Positions 1 through 5,282 of a stretch of DNA of 14,370 nt are shown here, piece by piece. Both the position numbers and the translations under genes were made by a program. The stretch is from Flavobacterium psychrophilum. GTDB taxonomy: Bacteria > Bacteroidota > Bacteroidia > Flavobacteriales > Flavobacteriaceae. A model generated the notes under the pieces. The model ran no database searches. It worked only from the letters and a program-made list of their open reading frames with translations, and was not told where the DNA came from. Position 1 is the first letter of the stretch, and each line of letters starts with the position of its first letter. The DNA is taken from positions 1 to 14,370 of the forward strand of contig QFQM01000112.1 in NCBI GenBank assembly GCA_003243255.1, in the 5' to 3' direction.

Positions 1-568
1 TTCTCCTGGTACTAGTGGTTAGATTATTATAAGTTGATGTTTGAAATCCTGTTGTGACATTTTTAAAATAATATGTACTGAATGACGGGAACTGTATAGC
101 TATGTCAAAGGGATATCCTTCTGTAAACTTGCAATAGTAATCAGTATAGTTGTTTGTTGGTAATAGCACCCTAGTTGTTGGCGCAATCTGGCTCATCCTA
201 TGATAATCTGGTAACTGTTCCACACCCCTCAAAAACACATAGCTTTTATTTAAAACTTCTGTACTGCTTCCAATTATCCTTATAGTCACATTAATGGATT
301 TTCTAATGTTAGAATCGCTATACAGATAACCAGCAGTAAGGTTAGGAATCACCGTATCTTCAAAATGATTGGTATTGATTATGCTCTTCACAATCTCTTT
401 AAAATTGAACGTGAATGTTCCGTTTAATGGAACAACATTGAAGGTAATACCATTTACAACTATCTCACTCCTAGTATTGCCAGTCAATGTGTCACTGGCA
501 TATTGAATGATAGAATCATTGTATGCTGGGTTGATTGCTAATAGGTCTTTTGTTATTACTACTGCCAT
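1..568 (-). CDS. Partial virion or tail-associated protein (N-terminal 189 residues)
   Basis: I read this gene by translating the minus strand from the ATG at 568-566. That ATG directly follows the TAA of the preceding gene, and the frame stays open to the left edge, so the C-terminus is missing. The product begins MAVVITKDLLAINPAYNDS and is rich in beta-prone Val, Ile, Thr and Asn stretches (for example NGITFNVVPLNGTFTFNF), as in phage tail or baseplate proteins. It has no signal peptide, membrane segment or catalytic motif that I can see. Its place after three neck or tail-completion type genes suggests a tail component, but I do not recognise the family. It carries one exact copy of the window's TTCTAAYRTTAGAA palindrome, in frame, encoding part of DSNIRK. 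That it is a gene is well supported; the tail role is inferred from context only. Confidence 0.7.
   Translation of the reverse strand, partial: MAVVITKDLLAINPAYNDSIIQYASDTLTGNTRSEIVVNGITFNVVPLNGTFTFNFKEIVKSIINTNHFEDTVIPNLTAGYLYSDSNIRKSINVTIRIIGSSTEVLNKSYVFLRGVEQLPDYHRMSQIAPTTRVLLPTNNYTDYYCKFTEGYPFDIAIQFPSFSTYYFKNVTTGFQTSTYNNLTTSTRR
301..314. repeat. TTCTAAYRTTAGAA palindrome, copy 1 (intragenic)
   Basis: Reads TTCTAATGTTAGAA: two 6-bp inverted arms around a pyrimidine-purine centre. It lies inside the partial gene at the left edge, so it must also satisfy the coding sequence. It belongs to a family of seven in this window. Confidence 0.7.
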
Positions 569-1036
569 TTATTGGTATTCATTGAATGATTTTGTTATTA
601 TTGTTTGCACCTCATTTATAAAGGCACTGACATTAAGAGAATTGATTCTCTTAATTATCTGGTCTATGCGTTGTGGCGTAATTACCTGGCTATATATCTG
701 TAGATTGTTTTCTTTATTTGTACCCTCTTGGGCTATCTTTCTTGCAATAAGGAAAGCTAAGCTGCTTGTGGTTATTTTATCTTCAACAGGCTTCAATCCC
801 TTTGCCTTAATCCAATCCTCTATAGCTTTGATTGGTGGCATTTTCCCAGCTCGACGGCCTGAGAGATATTGATAACCTTTAAGAACTGCTGTAAGGCCGT
901 TATATTCGATTTCCAAGCCTTTTTCAAACTCGCCAGTTGTACGCTTACCGCTGGCATTATAAACCGTTAAAATCTCTTCCCTGAGCTTTTCCATTTCATC
1001 TTTGAGAATCTTTTCATTCTCTTCTGGTGTGAGCAT
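569..1036 (-). CDS. Putative neck or tail-completion protein (HK97 gp10-like)
   Basis: The 155-aa product opens with a charged helical segment (LTPEENEKILKDEMEKLREE). Its middle carries RRAGKMPPIKAIEDWIKAKGL at about residues 61-81, followed by SSLAFLIARKIAQEGT. Phage gp10-like head-tail joining and minor tail proteins commonly show this 'PP-x-x-I-x-x-W-hydrophobic ... A-x-x-I-A-x-x-I-x-x-x-G' layout. The C-terminus is helical and there is no signal peptide or membrane segment. The gene starts 1 bp after the stop of the 134-aa gene, and its TAA touches the next ATG, so it belongs to the terminase-neck operon. The likely role is closing the head-tail interface or ending the tail tube. The family call rests on pattern memory, not on an alignment. 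Confidence 0.55.
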   Translation of the reverse strand: MLTPEENEKILKDEMEKLREEILTVYNASGKRTTGEFEKGLEIEYNGLTAVLKGYQYLSGRRAGKMPPIKAIEDWIKAKGLKPVEDKITTSSLAFLIARKIAQEGTNKENNLQIYSQVITPQRIDQIIKRINSLNVSAFINEVQTIITKSFNEYQ

Positions 1037-1037
1037 C

Positions 1038-1442
1038 TTAATCGATGAGAGCTATTAAATACGTTATGAAAAGGCCATCAAGATTGCCATCAAATATGTT
1101 AATTACCTCAATTGTTTTAAGATTCTTTATTTCATAATCTGAACAGCTAAATGAATCTGTAATTAGGGTTTTAGCTACATCAATCAAAGGTTTTATATAC
1201 GTTTGATATTTGGCATCATAATCTTCATCAACATCGGAAGCCATTAGCAGCAACATATTGCCATTATATGTTTTGCTTTCCCTTCCTGTTTCTGAGAAAG
1301 AGGAATCGGTTGTAATTGGTTCAAGGAACATCTGAACCTGATTAGGGTTAACATCATCAGCACTAAGATTCAAATAATCTTTTCTGGCATATTGAAAACC
1401 CCAATCATTTTCCTCTGCTATGTTTTTAAAAAAATCGTACAT
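1038..1442 (-). CDS. Putative tail-terminator or neck-like structural protein
   Basis: The product is a 134-aa acidic soluble protein. It has a mid-region TGRESKTYNGNMLLLMASDV and a C-terminal half rich in strands and helices: YIKPLIDVAKTLI, two cysteines or serines in SFSCSDYEI, then IEVINIFDGNLDGLFITY. The 'FDxNxDG ... Y' ending and the place between a terminase-linked gene and a gp10-like gene fit a small tail-terminator or head-closure protein. I do not recognise a named family. It begins 2 bp after the stop of the 190-aa gene and ends 1 bp before the start of the next, so co-translation is likely. It could equally be another virion protein of unknown role. Confidence 0.5.
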   Translation of the reverse strand: MYDFFKNIAEENDWGFQYARKDYLNLSADDVNPNQVQMFLEPITTDSSFSETGRESKTYNGNMLLLMASDVDEDYDAKYQTYIKPLIDVAKTLITDSFSCSDYEIKNLKTIEVINIFDGNLDGLFITYLIALID

Positions 1443-1444
1443 CT

Positions 1445-2017
1445 TTATTTATTTCTTTTTTGGATAGCTTCAATATCTATCTTTATTTCTGCCAGTTCCT
1501 TTTCTCTTAATAGCTTCGCAAAAACTAAGAGATAAGGCAGGTCTTCAATTTCTTTATACTTGGTAATATCACCACCAGCCAGATTATCAAGAGTGTTTAT
1601 AACCCCAAATTTTGCGAGCCTTTTACCAACCTTAGCTTCAATCATTACAGGGTCGGTTTCCTCACTGGTAAGAATTTTTTCTCTTTCAATTATCTCAAGA
1701 ATCTCTTTCTCAATTCTGTTCCTAACTCCCCAGAAATCAGTTATTCTAATGTTAGAAACTTCATCTGATTGGATTCCTGTTAGAATTGAGAATGCTTGAA
1801 TCACAGAATCTAAGGTGGCTTCAAACATTAAATCTCTCATCTGATTAACCTTACCAAAGCTTAGATTATCAACCCTCTTTATAATTAAACTATTACCGTT
1901 AGGGTCTTTTATGCTATTAGCAGGATGCAGGTGTTTAAGTAGCAATAGATATTCTTCAATTTTTGTAGCATCGGTTAATTGAAGAAATTCCTTCATTGTA
2001 TAATTGGTAATCTTCAT
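1445..2017 (-). CDS. Hypothetical phage protein downstream of large terminase
   Basis: The product is 190 aa, mainly alpha-helical and charged. It has no signal peptide and no transmembrane segment. Recognisable stretches are ITDFWGVRNRIEKEILEIIERE in the middle and LPYLLVFAKLLREKELAEIKI near the end. Small phage tail-assembly chaperones sometimes end in a helix-rich 'LPY...' region, so that is one possibility, but a weak one. Its ATG overlaps the large-terminase stop by one base (TAATG), so it is translationally coupled to it. An exact TTCTAATGTTAGAA palindrome lies inside the gene at 1744-1757, with a half-site (TGTTAGAA) at 1778-1785. I do not assign a function. Confidence 0.5.
   Translation of the reverse strand: MKITNYTMKEFLQLTDATKIEEYLLLLKHLHPANSIKDPNGNSLIIKRVDNLSFGKVNQMRDLMFEATLDSVIQAFSILTGIQSDEVSNIRITDFWGVRNRIEKEILEIIEREKILTSEETDPVMIEAKVGKRLAKFGVINTLDNLAGGDITKYKEIEDLPYLLVFAKLLREKELAEIKIDIEAIQKRNK
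1744..1757. repeat. TTCTAAYRTTAGAA palindrome, copy 2 (intragenic)
   Basis: Exact TTCTAATGTTAGAA inside the 190-aa gene. A half-site TGTTAGAA follows 21 bp downstream on the plus strand at 1778-1785. Confidence 0.7.
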
Positions 2018-3231
2018 TATCTGTAAATGCTGTTTGGTCTGTATTTTAGGTTGAAGGTATTTTTCTTTTTGCTCGCAAAACTCATTCTAAAGGCATATCT
2101 AATAGCATCAAGTAAGTGGTCTGCTCCTTCTGGAACTTGTAATTGCTTTCCAGTTTTATCCGTTTTCCATACATATCCAAAGAGTTCCTTTATGAGGTTT
2201 TCCGACCTCTGAGTTACTTTAAAAGGATTTTCCTGCACTATCTGGATTCCATAAGCAATTGAACCTGGGCCTTTGGTTGCTTGGGTGACATTAATCCCAC
2301 GTCTTTGTAACTCGAAAATTGTTTGAGGTGAAGCGGAATCTGCATAAATTACCTTGTCATTTGCGCCATTTTCTTTGATAGCTTTTGCCAACTCATCTAG
2401 CCCCATTTCCGTTTGATATATAACTTCATCAATAATTATCTCATCATCATAACGATAGACCGATACCATCGCAACAGGGTCGGGATTCCAACCAAAATCT
2501 AGTCCGCTGCATATTAATTCTGCGCCTTCTGGTAATTCATTAACAGGAGACCAGTCCTTATATATCGCTCCCGTTTGTACACCTAGTTGACCTAAACCAA
2601 ACACCTTCCACTTATTAGCATAGTATTCGCTTGTTTTGCCAAGCTCTCTAAAGCCTTCAAGTTCTTCAACAGCCCTTGCTGGGGCGAATTGATTATCTAA
2701 ATATGTTAGGGTGATAAAATCACAATCAACTTTACCCAATATATGCTCGTGTACCCAGAATTCACTTTTAGGGTTAAAGTCAACTATTGTAAGCATATTG
2801 GTTCTCATATTCAGTTGTGAGTACGCTTCAAAATCAACTTCTGTTCCCTCATTTATAAAGAGGATATCCCTACGTGACCCAAGCTCATCATCAGCTCCAA
2901 AGAATTCAAATTTTGAATCGCCAAGCATGTAGATGTTATTGGTCAGATTATGATTCTTTGGGTCATAAATCCCCATTTTTTGAAGGATATCAATAAAGCC
3001 ATATTGTCCTTGGTATGCACCCCTTCTGAGCTTGTTCAAGTTCTTTCCAACAACACTTATAGTTAAGGTTCTCTTCTGAGCAATAAGAATAAGATATTGT
3101 AGTATTGATGTAGTTTTCGATGCTGATGACCCACCATTTATGATTCTAAGAGGTTTCCTTAACTGGCATAATTTGTCAAATGCTTTTGAATATCCAATTG
3201 CTCCACCGTCATTTTCATCTACTTCTAACAT
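2017..3231 (-). CDS. terL: Terminase large subunit (packaging ATPase and nuclease)
   Basis: The 404-aa product is a complete TerL with both catalytic halves. The ATPase half has a Walker A loop GGSSASKTT at residues 33-41 and a Walker B segment RDILFINE at 121-128, with E128 as the likely catalytic glutamate. A DFNP segment at 151-154 could be the coupling motif. The RNase-H-like nuclease half shows acidic residues D245 (GLDFGWNPDP), D298 (YADSASP) and D371 with D375 (GADHLLDAIRYAF). Length and order match the Terminase_3 type. The enzyme docks on the portal, pumps DNA into the prohead and cuts the concatemer. The start is the ATG that overlaps the small-terminase stop by one base; a TTCTAACATTAGAA palindrome spans that junction. 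Confidence 0.95.
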   Translation of the reverse strand: MLEVDENDGGAIGYSKAFDKLCQLRKPLRIINGGSSASKTTSILQYLILIAQKRTLTISVVGKNLNKLRRGAYQGQYGFIDILQKMGIYDPKNHNLTNNIYMLGDSKFEFFGADDELGSRRDILFINEGTEVDFEAYSQLNMRTNMLTIVDFNPKSEFWVHEHILGKVDCDFITLTYLDNQFAPARAVEELEGFRELGKTSEYYANKWKVFGLGQLGVQTGAIYKDWSPVNELPEGAELICSGLDFGWNPDPVAMVSVYRYDDEIIIDEVIYQTEMGLDELAKAIKENGANDKVIYADSASPQTIFELQRRGINVTQATKGPGSIAYGIQIVQENPFKVTQRSENLIKELFGYVWKTDKTGKQLQVPEGADHLLDAIRYAFRMSFASKKKNTFNLKYRPNSIYR

Positions 3232-3236
3232 TAGAA
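3223..3236. repeat. TTCTAAYRTTAGAA palindrome, copy 3 (terS/terL junction)
   Basis: Reads TTCTAACATTAGAA. It covers both the stop codon of the small terminase and the start codon of the large terminase, so a bound protein or a local structure could affect both. Confidence 0.75.
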
Positions 3237-3779
3237 TTCATAATCATCATCTTTTTCATTATCAAGCCCCTTAATTGGAGCTATCTGTTTAACAGGAACT
3301 TCAACAAAATCTACATTTATTAGATTATCAATAAGGTTTTTCTGCTCATCATTAGCTGCAATTATATTGATTGTTTTTTCGCTAGTGTGTTGGATTTGAG
3401 TAGCTGGATTATATTCGTTATCCCACTTGTTCTTTAATATCCAAGCGAAACGATACCAGTTCTTATCACCTCCCTCAAGAATTTTGCTTAATAATCCTAG
3501 TTTTTGTATCATTCTGGCATCGACATATAATTCTTCAAACTTTCTTGCTGTTTCATTATCTTGGTGTTTACCAGATTTCCAATTTTTGAACGTTCTAACA
3601 TCTATTTTTTCACTGCCTTCTAGCTCCTTGTTAATAAGGTGAACAAGTTCTTCATCAGTTAAAAAAGCCACTGGGTTATCCCTTACTATATCTTCAAAAA
3701 TTCCAACCAGCTTATTTGTTAATTTGAATGGCCTACCAGCACCCTTTTGTTTTTCATCTTCATTCATATTTGTTTCCAT
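3231..3779 (-). CDS. terS: Terminase small subunit (DNA recognition)
   Basis: The product lies directly upstream of the large terminase, overlapping it by one base, which is the standard place for TerS. The protein has the N-terminal basic stretch EKQKGAGRPFKLT that is common in small terminases. A helical region follows with DVRTFKNWKSGKHQDNETARKF, which could be a DNA-binding helix-turn-helix, then a helical core and an acidic C-terminus. TerS recognises phage DNA and delivers it to TerL. The start is uncertain. The frame is open up to a GTG at 3845, but those 22 extra residues (MKDIFILKSAFTLAMMVVLFQY) are hydrophobic and unlike a TerS. I chose the ATG at 3779; the ATG at 3767, preceded by GGAAAC, is equally plausible. 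Confidence 0.8.
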   Translation of the reverse strand: METNMNEDEKQKGAGRPFKLTNKLVGIFEDIVRDNPVAFLTDEELVHLINKELEGSEKIDVRTFKNWKSGKHQDNETARKFEELYVDARMIQKLGLLSKILEGGDKNWYRFAWILKNKWDNEYNPATQIQHTSEKTINIIAANDEQKNLIDNLINVDFVEVPVKQIAPIKGLDNEKDDDYEF

Positions 3780-3885
3780 ATATTGAAATAATACGACCAT
3801 CATAGCCAATGTAAAGGCTGACTTTAAAATAAATATATCCTTCACCCCAGCCTTATTTTATAATATTATTAACACGAAAAGTAGT

Positions 3886-3913
3886 TTGAAGAAAAACAGT
3901 AGCAGTATCTTTA
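3886..3913 (+). promoter_or_regulatory. Putative Bacteroidota-type promoter for the receiver gene
   Basis: TTG at 3886-3888, a 17-bp spacer, then TATCTTTA at 3906-3913, which differs from the Bacteroidota -7 consensus TAnnTTTG only in its last base. The same TTG-N17-TAnnTTTA arrangement appears before the first small RNA. A transcript would start near 3920, about 16 nt before the ATG. Confidence 0.5.
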
Positions 3914-3935
3914 CAGATATTTTATAAATCTTTTT

Positions 3936-4361
3936 ATGCGTAAAAACGGTCAAATAATTATTGTTGAAGATGATGTAGATGATGCTGATATTCTCAAAGA
4001 AATTATATCAGAGCTAGAGTATGACAATGAGATTATAGTCATACATGATAGTACGGCAGTGGTGGATTATTTGAAACAGTCAGATGTAAATCCGTTCTTA
4101 GTTATTTCGGACATCAATATGCCTAAAATGAATGGCTATGAATTGAGAGACTTAATACTTAATGACCCAAAACTAAAATTGAAAAGTATTCCGTATATTT
4201 TTTGCTCAACAAGCAATGACCCAGAAATTATTCTTAGTGGGTACAAAAGAAGTATTCAAGGATTTTTCCACAAACTAGCTGACTATAATGAATACTCTAG
4301 GAAAGTGAAAGCCATAATGGATTATTGGAAGTTCGCTGAGCTTCCTCATATTTTATCTTAA
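3936..4361 (+). CDS. Stand-alone CheY-like response regulator receiver protein
   Basis: The 141-aa product is one complete receiver domain with no output domain. The acidic pocket is VEDD (E11, D12, D13). The phosphoacceptor is D59 in LVISDINMPKMNG. The switch Ser/Thr is in FCSTS (S91 or T92) and the conserved lysine is K113 in FFHKL. All catalytic positions are present, so it should be phosphorylatable by a histidine kinase or by acetyl phosphate. It resembles the stand-alone receivers frequent in Bacteroidota genomes. It is the only plus-strand protein gene here. It sits between the two minus-strand late operons, diverges from the small terminase and has its own promoter-like element. No kinase lies nearby, so it would have to tap host signalling or act by binding a protein. 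A moron role is inferred. Confidence 0.9.
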   Translation: MRKNGQIIIVEDDVDDADILKEIISELEYDNEIIVIHDSTAVVDYLKQSDVNPFLVISDINMPKMNGYELRDLILNDPKLKLKSIPYIFCSTSNDPEIILSGYKRSIQGFFHKLADYNEYSRKVKAIMDYWKFAELPHILS

Positions 4362-4389
4362 TTGCTTTAAAAATTTGTTAATCGAGTTT

Positions 4390-4417
4390 TTGATAGAATT
4401 ATTCTTTAGTAAATTTA
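4390..4417 (+). promoter_or_regulatory. Putative promoter of small RNA 1
   Basis: TTG at 4390-4392, a 17-bp spacer and TAAATTTA at 4410-4417, one base off the Bacteroidota -7 consensus TAnnTTTG. The matching region before small RNA 2 has the exact consensus, and the two flanks align over about 50 bp. Confidence 0.5.
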
Positions 4418-4423
4418 TTATAC

Positions 4424-4525
4424 GTTCTTTTCATCGTTAGAATTCATATCGACAATTTAAAAGTGACATGAGAGTTAGTTATGCATCAGTGTTACTTTAG
4501 CCGCCCTTCCTAGGAAGGGCTTTTT
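4424..4525 (+). ncRNA. Candidate small RNA 1 (paralogue of RNA 2)
   Basis: The predicted transcript of about 100 nt runs from a start near 4424 to the terminator at 4503-4525. Near its 5' end it has ACGTTCTTT (4422-4430). The main hairpin has an arm AAAGTGAC (4460-4467) facing GTTACTTT (4491-4498), with one G-U pair, an inner TGA/TCA pairing and a loop that contains GAGTTAGTTAT. A strong terminator stem follows. The same parts recur in the same order, from 4765 to 4872, in RNA 2. A short reading frame in it (MRVSYASVLL) is broken in RNA 2, so an RNA rather than a peptide is conserved. The product could be a regulatory RNA. The function is unknown. Confidence 0.55.
4503..4525 (+). terminator. 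Intrinsic terminator ending receiver gene and RNA 1
   Basis: A perfect inverted repeat, GCCCTTCC-TA-GGAAGGGC (4503-4520), is followed by TTTTT (4521-4525). The minus strand has no T-run, so it works for plus-strand transcripts. Confidence 0.85.
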
Positions 4526-4569
4526 ATTAGATTTAATATTTTTCCATCGGACTAGGTTATTTATAATAA

Positions 4570-4594
4570 GCCAGCATTGTTGCTGGCTTTTTTT
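4570..4594 (+). terminator. Intrinsic terminator
   Basis: GCCAGCA (4570-4576), loop TTGT, TGCTGGC (4581-4587), then seven T (4588-4594). It backs up the terminator about 50 bp upstream, or it ends a separate short transcript. Confidence 0.85.
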
Positions 4595-4658
4595 GTGAAC
4601 ACAATTAAAATATATTTTTAATATATTTGAGCTCGGCACTGAGACACTGGTATAATGA

Positions 4659-4690
4659 AAAAGCACCGAAGCGTAAGCCCGGTGCTTTTC
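4659..4690. terminator. Intrinsic terminator, possibly bidirectional
   Basis: AAAAGCACCG (4659-4668) pairs with CGGTGCTTTT (4680-4689) around an 11-nt loop. A T-rich tract follows on the plus strand and a T5 run follows on the minus strand, so it could also stop leftward transcripts from the lysis genes. A TATATTTG -7-like box at 4622-4629 lies upstream, but its best TTG is 26 bp away, so a promoter there is weak. Confidence 0.75.
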
Positions 4691-4729
4691 TTTTTATTGT
4701 TTATGAGGGTTAGAAAATTGTTAAAATTT

Positions 4730-4760
4730 TTGAAGAAAAAATTGTCCTATTTTAAATTTG
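4730..4760 (+). promoter_or_regulatory. Putative Bacteroidota promoter of small RNA 2
   Basis: TTG at 4730-4732, a 20-bp spacer and TAAATTTG at 4753-4760, an exact match to TAnnTTTG. This is the best promoter match I found in the window. Transcription would begin near 4767. Confidence 0.6.
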
Positions 4761-4766
4761 TCGCAC

Positions 4767-4872
4767 GTTCTTTCTTCATCAAATTTTACTCTATAACAAC
4801 ACCCCCAAAAGTAACGTGAGTTAGTTATCACTTGTTACTTTTTAACCCCTTCCAACGAAGGGGTTATTTTTT
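4767..4872 (+). ncRNA. Candidate small RNA 2 (paralogue of RNA 1)
   Basis: The predicted transcript of about 105 nt runs from near 4767 to the terminator at 4843-4872. ACGTTCTTT (4765-4773) marks its 5' end, 11 bp from the AAATTT of the promoter, exactly as in RNA 1. The main hairpin pairs AAAAGTAAC (4807-4815) with GTTACTTTT (4834-4842), then GTGA (4816-4819) with TCAC (4828-4831). The loop GTTAGTTA is shared with RNA 1. Where RNA 1 has a G-U pair this copy has an A-U pair, so pairing is kept. The 3' end overlaps the last codon of the minus-strand 50-aa gene by two bases. Function is unknown; antisense action through the shared loop is one possibility. Confidence 0.55.
4843..4872 (+). terminator. 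Intrinsic terminator of RNA 2
   Basis: TAACCCCTTC (4843-4852), loop CAAC, GAAGGGGTTA (4857-4866), then a T6 run (4867-4872). It shares the CCCTTCC...GAAGGG core with the RNA 1 terminator, but the outer pairs differ. Confidence 0.85.
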
Positions 4873-5023
4873 AAAACTTGATTTCTGTTATATATATTTC
4901 CTTGTAGGTAACGCTTTTTGGTTTCTGTTCCAACAATTTTCTAACGTTAGAAAGCTTTTCCAGAGCATCCTTGTAAGTTGATGTATCTCTCTTTTGGAAT
5001 AATACTCTAATTAACTCCTTCAT
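4871..5023 (-). CDS. Small 50-aa protein overlapping the holin gene
   Basis: I found this gene by reading the minus strand. The ATG at 5023-5021 overlaps the holin stop as ATGA, and the frame runs 50 codons to a TAA at 4873-4871. The product begins MKELIRVLFQKRDTSTYKDA. It is basic and amphipathic with no membrane segment or signal peptide, and ends YKEIYITEIKF. The ATGA coupling with the putative holin suggests a lysis or membrane-associated accessory role, but nothing in the protein proves that. An exact TTCTAACGTTAGAA palindrome lies in frame at 4939-4952 (encoding the SNVRK region). I do not recognise a family. Confidence 0.5.
   Translation of the reverse strand: MKELIRVLFQKRDTSTYKDALEKLSNVRKLLEQKPKSVTYKEIYITEIKF
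4939..4952. repeat. TTCTAAYRTTAGAA palindrome, copy 4
   Basis: TTCTAACGTTAGAA, a fully self-complementary site that extends to 16 bp (4938-4953). It lies inside the 50-aa gene. Confidence 0.75.
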
Positions 5024-5256
5024 TTGTTTGAAACTATTGTTTTAATCTCGGTAAGAAGCTTGATTATCTCTTCATCCTTGCCGTTATCACTTTGCTCTTG
5101 CCACAAGACAGAGATTTTCACGACATCACGACTTAAAACATCTTTTTCATCCTGTGCTTTTTCAAGCCTTTTTGCGAGCCACCAGATTACAATACCCATC
5201 ACCACAACTACGGGTGCTTGTTGGAGTAACCAAGTTCCAATCTCTAAATTTTCCAT
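5020..5256 (-). CDS. Putative BhlA/UviB-like holin
   Basis: The 78-aa product has one N-terminal transmembrane segment (APVVVVMGIVIWWLAKRL, about residues 14-31), followed by a charged helical tail (EKAQDEKDVLSRDVVK...) rich in Lys and Glu. This layout of a short N-terminus, one membrane helix and a long charged cytoplasmic helix is that of BhlA/UviB-type phage holins. Holins open the inner membrane at the lysis time and let endolysin reach the peptidoglycan. The endolysin and u-spanin candidates lie some 9 kb upstream in the same operon direction. It starts 27 bp after the tail-fibre gene; a palindrome sits 8 bp before its ATG. Another small membrane protein of the phage cannot be excluded. 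Confidence 0.6.
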   Translation of the reverse strand: MENLEIGTWLLQQAPVVVVMGIVIWWLAKRLEKAQDEKDVLSRDVVKISVLWQEQSDNGKDEEIIKLLTEIKTIVSNK

Positions 5257-5263
5257 TCGCTTT

Positions 5264-5277
5264 TTCTAATATTAGAA
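5264..5277. repeat. TTCTAAYRTTAGAA palindrome, copy 5 (upstream of holin)
   Basis: TTCTAATATTAGAA, fully self-complementary. It fills the gap between the tail-fibre stop and the holin start and ends 8 bp from the holin ATG. Confidence 0.75.
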
Positions 5278-5282
5278 TTTCG

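Larger units (their letters stand above)
4362..4870. other. Non-coding island between receiver gene and lysis genes
   Basis: This stretch of about 510 bp has no convincing protein gene. It holds two promoter-hairpin-terminator units (4390-4525 and 4730-4872) that align with each other, and two further plus-strand terminator hairpins (4570-4594, 4659-4690). The sequence is organised for transcription on the plus strand, convergent with the lysis genes. Confidence 0.7.

Noticed and set aside
507..872. Plus-strand open frame of 121 aa with hydrophobic stretches
   Set aside because: It overlaps the 155-aa gp10-like gene, which is tightly packed in the operon with abutting start and stop codons. 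No promoter or family resemblance supports the plus frame.
3780..3845. Longer small-terminase start at the GTG at 3845
   Set aside because: It would add a hydrophobic 22-residue segment unlike terminase small subunits, while normal ATG starts lie at 3779 and 3767.
4468..4500. Ten-codon leader peptide (MRVSYASVLL) in small RNA 1, with a terminator after it as in attenuation
   Set aside because: The frame is not kept in small RNA 2, where a stop interrupts it, while RNA pairing is kept. No gene follows that an attenuator could control.
4475..4666. Minus-strand open frame of 63 aa in the non-coding island
   Set aside because: It runs through two strong plus-strand terminators, has low-complexity content and no coupling to neighbours.
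4390..4872. The duplicated RNA units as attachment-site repeats or an insertion-sequence remnant
   Set aside because: The similarity is limited to promoter, hairpin and terminator parts and differs by pair-keeping changes. No transposase, target duplication or integrase is nearby.
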